From NCBI RefSeq assembly GCF_000472925.1, contig NZ_AXAS01000006.1, positions 62,001 to 126,000 of the forward strand: a DNA stretch of 64,000 bases. Direction: 5' to 3'. Positions 57,616 to 64,000 of the stretch are shown one piece after another. A program made the position numbers and the translations under genes. Origin of the DNA: Bradyrhizobium sp. Ec3.3. Its GTDB lineage: Bacteria; Pseudomonadota; Alphaproteobacteria; Rhizobiales; Xanthobacteraceae. The notes beneath the pieces were generated by a model that was given only the letters and a program-made list of their open reading frames with translations, had not been told where the DNA came from and did no database searches. How positions within the stretch are numbered: the first letter of the stretch is position 1; every line of letters begins with the position of its first letter.

Positions 57616-58014
57616 ATGTCACAGATCAGCAAAGCGTTTTTAGGCGCGGTCGCCATCTCGTTGACGGTTGGTGCCGTGCAGCTGGCGTCGGGCCACGATC
57701 TCGTGCAGCGCTGGCAGGCCGTCGCCGATGAGCCGGGCCACATCGTCAATCGCGCCGGCAAGGCCGACCGCATCGCCAATCCGAGGCCCGCGGCCGTTGC
57801 GACCCGCACCGTGTCGATGCGTCTCAACGATCTCGCCGATACGTCAGTGCTGCTGCGTGTTCCCGCGACGATCGAGACCGGCAATGCCAGCCATGCCAAG
57901 CCGCCCGTCTTGCTGCAAAAGCAGGGGCGCAAGCCCACGGTCGCCTGCGAGCCCGTCGTCAGCTCGCTGACCGAAATCGCAAAGCTGCTCCAGCCCGGCC
58001 GTTGCGTGACCTGA
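57616..58014 (+). CDS. Exported host hypothetical protein (132 aa)
   Basis: An N-terminal hydrophobic stretch (KAFLGAVAISLTVGAVQLAS) looks like a signal peptide. Two cysteines near the end (VACEPVV and GRCVT) could form a disulfide. Likely a small periplasmic protein of the host. First gene beyond the prophage. Confidence 0.6.
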   Translation: MSQISKAFLGAVAISLTVGAVQLASGHDLVQRWQAVADEPGHIVNRAGKADRIANPRPAAVATRTVSMRLNDLADTSVLLRVPATIETGNASHAKPPVLLQKQGRKPTVACEPVVSSLTEIAKLLQPGRCVT

Positions 58015-58037
58015 TCAGTTCGAATTTTGCCCGATAA

Positions 58038-58496
58038 TTATTCGGCCGGCTCGGGCGAGGCCTCCTCTTCGGGTGTCCCGGCCCGGCTTGCCATGATGCC
58101 GAGCGCCACGCCGCCGATCGCAAGGATGGGAAGCAGCCGCTTGACGCCGATGGCGCGGACGATCTGCAAGCCCGTTGCGATCAGCATCGGATCGGACAGC
58201 ATGCTTTGGGCTGCGGATCGCGCGGCTTTTTCCGCTGCCTGTCGCGCGCGCTTCTCGGTCTCTCGCTTGTAGGCGATGTAGCTGCCGGCGGCGGCCAGCG
58301 TGAGCAGGAAGAACACGCCGGCCCCGGCGAGGCATGCCTGCACCGGACCATAGTTTTGCAGCACCAGGATGAAGACTGCGGCGCAGAGAAATGCCGTGGT
58401 GATGAAGAGCGCAAGCGCTGCGGCTGCCGCAAGCGAGGTCAGCCGCAGGGTCGTACCCGTCGAGGCACTGATCCCATCGATTATCCGCTGAAACAT
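58038..58496 (-). CDS. Phage-holin-family-like membrane protein of the host (152 aa)
   Basis: Two spans (about 22-47 and 54-75) followed by a helical region (KRETEKRARQAAEKAARSAA) and a third hydrophobic segment near 122-137. Similar proteins (DUF1469/holin superfamily III type) are encoded next to DUF883 proteins in alphaproteobacteria, as here, and are associated with envelope stress rather than phage lysis. Confidence 0.6.
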   Translation of the reverse strand: MFQRIIDGISASTGTTLRLTSLAAAAALALFITTAFLCAAVFILVLQNYGPVQACLAGAGVFFLLTLAAAGSYIAYKRETEKRARQAAEKAARSAAQSMLSDPMLIATGLQIVRAIGVKRLLPILAIGGVALGIMASRAGTPEEEASPEPAE

Positions 58497-58564
58497 CGCC
58501 CTCGCTCCTCAATCCCTCCCGCCAGCACGGCGATGAAGTTCGGTCCTCTTCGTGGTCTCGGCTT

Positions 58565-58936
58565 TTAGCGGCGCCAGGCAATGCCGATCAGGAAGCCGAT
58601 ACCGAGCGCAATACCCACGGTCGCGAGCGGGCGCTGCGTGATCGCATCCTCGAGCGTTTCCTCCAGCGAGGTCGCTGCGTCCTGTGCCGCATCCATCATC
58701 GCGCTGCCGCGCTCGGAGGCATCATCCATGGCCGAATCCATCTGCTGGCGCGCCTGCTTGTAGCCGCGCCGGGCTTGCTTGCCCGCGGAGTTGGCAAAGG
58801 TATTGAGGGCGTCAGTGATCTGTTCGGTGAGGGCGGCGATATCGTTTTTCACGGCTAGGACATCCTTTTCGAGGCGTTCGCGGGTGGCCTTGTCGGTCCA
58901 GTCTTTCATTCCTGTTTCGGCATTGGTCATTGACAT
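58565..58936 (-). CDS. DUF883 (YqjD/ElaB-like) protein (123 aa)
   Basis: A long amphipathic helix (LEKDVLAVKNDIAALTEQIT, then QARRGYKQARQQMDSAMDDA) and one C-terminal membrane span (LATVGIALGIGFLIGIAWRR) are the signature of DUF883, inner-membrane proteins linked to ribosome association and stationary phase in E. coli. Host gene. Confidence 0.85.
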   Translation of the reverse strand: MSMTNAETGMKDWTDKATRERLEKDVLAVKNDIAALTEQITDALNTFANSAGKQARRGYKQARQQMDSAMDDASERGSAMMDAAQDAATSLEETLEDAITQRPLATVGIALGIGFLIGIAWRR

Positions 58937-59014
58937 CGAAAGCTCCGGATCGTTGGCGGTGAGCTAGCCGGAAAAACGTTCCGCCGTGACGGAAGTTCCC
59001 CTTGTGGAAACCAC

Positions 59015-60133
59015 TCAGTCGCCTGGTAGTTGCGGCGCATCGGGAGGAAGGAGATGCTCTTTCAGAATGAGCGCGACGATCAGAAGCGGCGATGACAAGA
59101 AGGCCCCCATCGGCCCCCACAGCCAGGTCCAGAAGGCGAGCGCGAGGAATACCGCCAGTGCATTCAGTGCCAGCCGCCGGCCGATGATGGTGGGCGTGAC
59201 GAAATGTCCCTCCAGGAAGGTGAGGCCGCCGAAAGCGACCGCTGCCATCAATCCGCTGCCGAGGGTCGGAAAGGCGATCAGGCCGACCACGACCAGCACG
59301 ACGAACATCGCGATCGGTCCGATGATCGGGATGAAGTTCAGCGCCGCCGCCAGCGCGCCGAGCCCGGCCGGATTGGGCATGCCGGTCAGCGCACAGACGA
59401 TCCCGGTGGCGATGCCGACGCCGATATTGATGACCGTCACCGTCACGAGATAGTTGCCGAGATGGACCTCGATCTCGTTGAGGATCCGTAAGGTGCGCAG
59501 CCGCGCGTCGCGATCGCTGAAGGTCATGATCAGCGCGCGCCTCAGGTCGCGCCAGCTTGCGATGAACAGGATCAGGGTCGCGAAGAACAGCAGGAATTCG
59601 GTGAAGGTCGGCGACAGGAATTCCAGGGTCGGCTGCACCCATTCGAATTTCGGCATCTGGAAGCTCGGCAGGCCTTCCGAACCGCCAACCATTGCTTGCA
59701 GCTCCTGCCACAGTGCCAGCGGCCGGTCGAACAAATGCAGCTTGTCCTTGAGCCGTGCGCCGAGCTCCGGCAGGCGGGTGCTCCATTCCATGACCGGCGA
59801 AGCGATCAGGGCGACGACGAAGGTGACCATCGCGGTGACCGTGACCACGATCAGCACAGCGGCCAGCGCACGTGGCACCCGTTGCCGTTCCAGTGACGTT
59901 GCCGCCGGCGACAGCATGGTGCCGGTGACGAAGGCCATCACGACGGGAAGGAAGAACGGCTTGCCGACATAGAGCACGGCCACGACCGCGATCAGAAGCA
60001 TACAAGCGAGCGAGAAGGCAACGAACTCGGTGCGCCGGATCACCGGCGGCAGGTCGCTTTTGCTGTCGGGAAGCGGTGCGCCTTCGCTGTCGTTGGAAAG
60101 CAGACGTTCACCGGGAAGGACGTGCACAGCCAT
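59015..60133 (-). CDS. AI-2E family transporter (372 aa)
   Basis: Spans cluster as in the AI-2 exporter-like superfamily: LACMLLIAVVAVLYVGKPFF and VMAFVTGTMLSPAATSLERQ near the N-terminus and PIIGPIAMFVVLVVVGLIAF near residue 280. The ending FWTWLWGPMGAFLSSPLLIV is highly typical. Substrate not deducible; the name reflects the family. Host gene, read leftwards. Confidence 0.88.
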   Translation of the reverse strand: MAVHVLPGERLLSNDSEGAPLPDSKSDLPPVIRRTEFVAFSLACMLLIAVVAVLYVGKPFFLPVVMAFVTGTMLSPAATSLERQRVPRALAAVLIVVTVTAMVTFVVALIASPVMEWSTRLPELGARLKDKLHLFDRPLALWQELQAMVGGSEGLPSFQMPKFEWVQPTLEFLSPTFTEFLLFFATLILFIASWRDLRRALIMTFSDRDARLRTLRILNEIEVHLGNYLVTVTVINIGVGIATGIVCALTGMPNPAGLGALAAALNFIPIIGPIAMFVVLVVVGLIAFPTLGSGLMAAVAFGGLTFLEGHFVTPTIIGRRLALNALAVFLALAFWTWLWGPMGAFLSSPLLIVALILKEHLLPPDAPQLPGD

Positions 60134-60339
60134 TCTCCCGCACGAAGCTCACGCTCCGCGCGCGCAAGACTGCTGAAGAACGTGCCTCTGACTGGAAGGT
60201 TCCGTCGCGGACTCGTGAAGTTGCCTTCGCTTGACTGTGACCGGCCGGCTGCGCGAGCGCGCGGAACTTGAGTCGTCGCAAGCGCGTTTGTTCGGCCAGC
60301 GCATCACCCTGATGCACTTGGATTCAAACGGGGCAGCAC

Positions 60340-61143
60340 ATGACACAGTTATCTGCATCCCACCGCCGGCCTTCGCCGCGCGCCTTCACCGCGTTTGCCT
60401 TTGCGTCAGCATTGCTGTCGATGCCACTCGATACCGCGAGCGCGCAGACGCTCGGCTTTATGCCAATGCAGCCGCAGGCTTTTCCGCAGGGTTATGCGCG
60501 AGGCTATGTAACCGGGCAGCCGCAGGCCTCGGATGATCCGGTCGCCTCGGACGATTCCGTCCTGCCCGAGCGGCTGCGCCGGCAGATCGTCAGCTTCGAC
60601 GGCAGCCAGCCGGCCGGGACGATCGTGATCGATACCGGCAATACCGTGCTCTACTACGTGCTCGGCCAGGGCCGCGCCATCCGCTACGGTGTCGGTGTCG
60701 GGCGCGACGGCTTCACCTGGTCGGGTGTGCAGGCGATCAGCCGCAAGGCGGAATGGCCGGATTGGCATCCGCCGGCGGAGATGATCGCGCGCCAGCCCTA
60801 TCTGCCGCGCTTTGTCGCTGGCGGCCTCGGCAATCCGCTCGGCGCGCGTGCGATGTATCTGGGCGCGAGCGAGTATCGCATCCACGGCACCAATGACCCC
60901 ACCACGATCGGGAAGTTCGTCTCCTCGGGCTGCATCCGCATGACCAACGAGGACGTCGTCGATCTCTTCAACCGGGTCAATATCGGCACCAGGGTCGTGG
61001 TGCTCCCGAAGAACGCGCCGCTGCTGGCGCGTGGCGGCGATCAGTCGCGCAAAGCGGCGCGCCCGGCCGCGGCGACACTGGCCTCGGGACGCCAGGCGCT
61101 CAATCTTTCGCCCGTCTCCCTGAACAGTTCGGCGCCGAGGTAA
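60340..61143 (+). CDS. Exported L,D-transpeptidase, YkuD family (267 aa)
   Basis: A signal peptide (about 1-37, ending ASAQT) precedes a YkuD domain with IHGTNDPTTIGKFVSSGCIR: H182, G191 and the catalytic C198. It forms 3-3 crosslinks in peptidoglycan or attaches outer-membrane proteins to it in the periplasm. The DUF2865 gene follows by 1 nt, so they share a transcript. Host gene. Confidence 0.92.
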   Translation: MTQLSASHRRPSPRAFTAFAFASALLSMPLDTASAQTLGFMPMQPQAFPQGYARGYVTGQPQASDDPVASDDSVLPERLRRQIVSFDGSQPAGTIVIDTGNTVLYYVLGQGRAIRYGVGVGRDGFTWSGVQAISRKAEWPDWHPPAEMIARQPYLPRFVAGGLGNPLGARAMYLGASEYRIHGTNDPTTIGKFVSSGCIRMTNEDVVDLFNRVNIGTRVVVLPKNAPLLARGGDQSRKAARPAAATLASGRQALNLSPVSLNSSAPR

Positions 61144-61144
61144 C

Positions 61145-61792
61145 ATGATCGGGCGTTCGACAGTCAAAGTGGCCGGCGGCGCGGCGGTGTTGCTGTTCGC
61201 TTCGCTCAGCCTGGCGCTGACGTCGTCGGCGCGCGCGGAGGATTTCCTCTCGGCGCTGTTTGGTGCGTTCGGCGCCCGGCCGCCGCCACAGATCAGGATG
61301 CCGTTCCCCACCGACGACATGCCGCGCTACGAGGCGCCGCGGGTGCGTTCCTATGGCGGCGGGCAGGCCTGGTGCGTGCGCACCTGCGATGGACGCCACT
61401 TTCCGGCGCAAGGCAACGACAGCGAGAGCAAGGCGCAGAGCTGCAACAGCTTCTGCCCCTCAGCCGAAACTACGCTGGTCTATGGCAGCGACATCGACGA
61501 GGCGGTTACGGAAACCGGGCAGGACTATTCCGACCTGCCGAATGCCTACCGCTACCGCAACGAGCTCGTCGCGGGCTGTACTTGCAACGGCAAGGATTCC
61601 GTCGGCCTCGCCGCGGTCAAGGTCACGGACGATCCGACCTTGCGCAAGGGCGATATCGTCGCGAGCCCCGGCGGATTGGTGGTCGCCAATCGCAACGCCA
61701 GCGACAGGCGTGGCGTCACCATGAACTTCTCGCCGCTGCCGGATTCCGTGCGGGCGAAATTCCGCCACTTGCCCGTGGTGGCGCGGGAGTAG
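61145..61792 (+). CDS. DUF2865 exported protein (215 aa)
   Basis: A signal peptide (about 1-29, ending ARAED) precedes a cysteine-rich domain with WCVRTCDGRHFP and CNSFCPSAETTLVYG, characteristic of DUF2865 proteins of Rhizobiales. The position just after an L,D-transpeptidase suggests envelope function. Host gene. Confidence 0.85.
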   Translation: MIGRSTVKVAGGAAVLLFASLSLALTSSARAEDFLSALFGAFGARPPPQIRMPFPTDDMPRYEAPRVRSYGGGQAWCVRTCDGRHFPAQGNDSESKAQSCNSFCPSAETTLVYGSDIDEAVTETGQDYSDLPNAYRYRNELVAGCTCNGKDSVGLAAVKVTDDPTLRKGDIVASPGGLVVANRNASDRRGVTMNFSPLPDSVRAKFRHLPVVARE

Positions 61793-61980
61793 TGCCGATA
61801 TCGGCGCGCTGGGCTGGTCTCGTGCCCGGCGAGGGCGCGATGATGGATCTCCCCTCTGATTTGCCCGACGCGTTAAACGCCCCTGGCGTCGTTTGAGAGG
61901 TCCCGGCTACTTTGCATGGGGTTGTTTTCGACATTTTTGTTGGCACGCCCCGGCTTGTGGGATCATCCCTGCCCCAATCC

Positions 61981-62066
61981 CGTCATTGCGAGCGAAGCGA
62001 AGCAATCCAGAATGTCTCCGCGGCGGGATTCCGGATTGCTTCGTCGCTTCGCTCCTCGCAATGACG
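61981..62066. repeat. Palindromic REP-like element of the host
   Basis: Left arm from CGTCATTGCGAGCGAAGCG (61981-62008) and a right arm reading back to CGCAATGACG (62033-62066) make an imperfect hairpin of about 86 nt. This palindrome family is widely repeated between genes in Bradyrhizobium and Rhodopseudomonas genomes. The surrounding 61793-62092 gap holds no gene. Confidence 0.8.
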
Positions 62067-62092
62067 GCAATGAACGACATCGAGTGCGCAGC

Positions 62093-64000
62093 CTACGCCG
62101 CGCGGATCTTGCCGAGGAAGTCGGTGACCTGGTGGCCGAGCTGACGGCTCTGGGTCTCCAGCGTTTCCGAGGCGTGCTTGACATTGTCGGCTGCGGCCGC
62201 GGCGGCATCCGCATCGGCCTTCACGCCCGTGATATTGTCCGAGACGTTCCTGGTGCCTTGCGCGGCAAATTGCGTGCTGCGTGTGATCTCCTGCGTCGCC
62301 GCGCCCTGCTGCTGGACGGCGGTGGCAATCGCGGTCGCGACCTCGTTGACCTCGCCAATGATGCCACCGATTGCCTGGATGGCATTGATGGCATCGCCCG
62401 CGACCTTCTGGATGTCGGAGATCTGCTCGGAGATCTCCTCCGTCGCCTTGGCGGTCTGGCTCGCCAGCGACTTCACTTCGGAGGCAACCACGGCAAAGCC
62501 GCGGCCGGCTTCACCGGCGCGGGCGGCTTCGATGGTCGCATTGAGCGCGAGCAGGTTGGTTTGCGCGGCAATGGTGTTGATCAACCCGACAACCTCACCG
62601 ATGCGTCCGGCGGATTTGGCAAGGCCCTGCACGGTGCCGTCGGTCTCCCGCGCCTGGCTGACCGCGCGGCTGGCGATGCCCGCGGCGTGCGCCGCCTGCT
62701 GGCTGATGTCGTTGATCGAGGCGCTGAGCTCCTCGGCCGCTGCCGCCACGCTGTCCACGCTCATCGAGGCGTCGTTGGAGGCCTTGCCGGCGACCTGGAC
62801 GCGGTCGTTGGTCTGGCGTGAGACGGCCGAGAGATCGCCCGAGGTCTTGCGCATTTCTCCGGAGGCCTCACCCAGCTCGCCAAGTGTCTTGCGGATGACG
62901 CCCTCGAACTCGCCGACATAGGTTTCGACCGCGCGTTGACGTGCCGCGGCACCTGCATTGCGCTCGCGCTCCTGCGCCTCGATGTTCAGCTTGTCATTGG
63001 CCTGCTGCTTGAAGGTTTCCAGCGCGCCGGCGAGCGCGCCGATCTCGTCCTGCCGGTCGAGATAGCCGCTATCGACGGCGAGATCGCCGCCGGCGACCTT
63101 CAGCATGGCATCGCGAATATTGACCAGCGGCGTGATGACACGGCGGGTGACGAGCATGATCGCTCCGGCGGTCAGTGCCAAGGCCAGCACCAGGAGCGTG
63201 AGCTGCACGATCAGTGCGCGCTGGGCTGCGATGCGCTGCTCCAGTGTATGGCTCTTGGCGGCGTCGAGCGCGGCTTCGGCAACGACGACGGCGCTCGCGA
63301 GCCGCGCCACCGTGGCCTGCGTCCACTGATTTGCGGTTAGTTCGGGCTTCTCGCCATTGGCCGCCGCGTTGGCGAGACGATCGCGCAGCGCGAGGTAATC
63401 GGGATCGAAATAGGCGGCCTTGGCAGCGGTCATCGCCGAGACGAGTGCCGGCGGCAATTGCATGCCGGAGGTCGACAAATCCAGCGCTTTCCACATAGCG
63501 GCGATGCCGCCGACATATTGGATGTAGGCGATTCGGGTCTCGGGCGCGAGACGGCCGGCGCCGATGCCGTTGGAGACGATCAGCGACGCCTCGCCACCGG
63601 TGTTGCGAAGCAGCCAGGCATTCTGCTTGATCGCCAGCAACTGGTCGATCATTGCATCCTGGTGATTGACGCTGGCGGCGAGGATATTGGAGGTCTTGTC
63701 GAGCGTCTCCAACAGGCCTTGCGTCGTCTCCATATATTCCTTGGCGAGGCTTGTCCGGCGCTGCTCCTTCGGCTTCACCACCTCGTCCCAGAATTGCTTC
63801 TGCTCGTCGCCGAGCAGCTTGAACAGGCGGGCAAGCTCGGGCACCAGCGTCGTCGATTGCGGGAAGTCCATGGTCGGCAGCAGCTCGAGCGCGCGTGCCA
63901 TCGCCGGCATCTCGGCCTCACGCAAGTCGCGCAGGTATTTGTCGATCTCGGCGTCCATCGGCTCCGTCGCGTTGAGGAGCCGCGAGGTCGTCGAGCGGTC
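62093..64000 (-). CDS. Methyl-accepting chemotaxis protein (partial, N-terminus beyond the right edge)
   Basis: The frame is open to 64000, so the ATG at 63958 is probably internal. A helical sensor region is followed by a transmembrane segment ([20 protein letters not shown]) and HAMP. The signalling hairpin tip has [22 protein letters not shown] split as [20 protein letters not shown], the universal receptor motif. It relays ligand signals to CheA and flagella. Host gene. Confidence 0.93.
   Translation of the reverse strand, partial: DRSTTSRLLNATEPMDAEIDKYLRDLREAEMPAMARALELLPTMDFPQSTTLVPELARLFKLLGDEQKQFWDEVVKPKEQRRTSLAKEYMETTQGLLETLDKTSNILAASVNHQDAMIDQLLAIKQNAWLLRNTGGEASLIVSNGIGAGRLAPETRIAYIQYVGGIAAMWKALDLSTSGMQLPPALVSAMTAAKAAYFDPDYLALRDRLANAAANGEKPELTANQWTQATVARLASAVVVAEAALDAAKSHTLEQRIAAQRALIVQLTLLVLALALTAGAIMLVTRRVITPLVNIRDAMLKVAGGDLAVDSGYLDRQDEIGALAGALETFKQQANDKLNIEAQERERNAGAAARQRAVETYVGEFEGVIRKTLGELGEASGEMRKTSGDLSAVSRQTNDRVQVAGKASNDASMSVDSVAAAAEELSASINDISQQAAHAAGIASRAVSQARETDGTVQGLAKSAGRIGEVVGLINTIAAQTNLLALNATIEAARAGEAGRGFAVVASEVKSLASQTAKATEEISEQISDIQKVAGDAINAIQAIGGIIGEVNEVATAIATAVQQQGAATQEITRSTQFAAQGTRNVSDNITGVKADADAAAAAADNVKHASETLETQSRQLGHQVTDFLGKIRAA

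Noticed and set aside
58038..58496. Holin-like gene as part of the prophage
   Set aside because: It lies with DUF883 and AI-2E genes in the host-type region and lacks a neighbouring endolysin.

Overview
The window is a long-tailed (siphovirus-type) prophage, positions 1 to about 57.3 kb, joined to chromosomal DNA of an alphaproteobacterium, probably Bradyrhizobium or a close relative. The host assignment rests on the right-hand 6.7 kb: a DUF883/holin-like/AI-2E transporter cluster, an exported L,D-transpeptidase beside a DUF2865 protein, a palindromic repeat with CGTCATTGCGAGCGAAGCG arms typical of that family, and a chemotaxis receptor cut by the window edge. The left prophage boundary lies outside the window, and no integrase or clear CI-type repressor is visible.

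The phage has two divergent arms. The left arm (0.2-31.4 kb) is read leftwards in long chains of genes coupled by ATGA, GTGA, TAATG or TAGTG overlaps. From right to left it holds a primase-polymerase/SF3 helicase; about twenty small accessory genes (23.4-28.9 kb); nucleotide-handling enzymes; an acidic protein; a DUF2800 protein; a glycosyltransferase-like and methyltransferase pair; a DNA adenine methyltransferase-like protein; a DUF2815 SSB-like protein; a collagen-like fibre; a family A DNA polymerase; an HNH endonuclease; a DUF4326-SLOG fusion; an SNF2-type helicase; a VRR-NUC nuclease; a SprT-like protease; and small regulators. This is the replication module known from many siphoviruses (DUF2815, DUF2800, PolA, VapE-like, VRR-NUC, SNF2).

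The right arm (32.3-56.6 kb) is read rightwards: Nu1-like small terminase, GpA large terminase, a membrane fatty-acid-hydroxylase-like protein (a cargo gene), gpW-like connector, lambda-type portal, ClpP-like head protease, decoration protein D, capsid protein E, a DUF115-like protein, connectors, tail tube, tail chaperone with a -1 frameshift extension, tape measure, tail-tip proteins, a second collagen-like fibre, a membrane-anchored lysozyme, several small membrane proteins, and a T5 A1-like metallophosphoesterase protein. A few leftward genes with palindromic operators (56.6-57.3 kb) close the prophage.

Between the arms (31.4-32.3 kb) is an AT-rich non-coding stretch with six direct repeats of AATTAATTTGA(AA) and a perfect 15-bp inverted repeat, a good replication-origin candidate. 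Across both arms, eleven copies of TTCGTTACTGGAATC-like sequence point in the direction of the next gene. Ten lie in gene gaps and eight have a TA-containing hexamer 17-18 nt further on, so they look like a phage-wide promoter or antitermination signal. The two most abundant virion proteins (capsid and tail tube) have their ribosome binding site enclosed by the same perfect 10-bp inverted repeat (CATGACAGTG type), with the start codon inside the stem. These signals, the cargo hydroxylase and the shared acidic MDFG-type protein tails are the most novel points.
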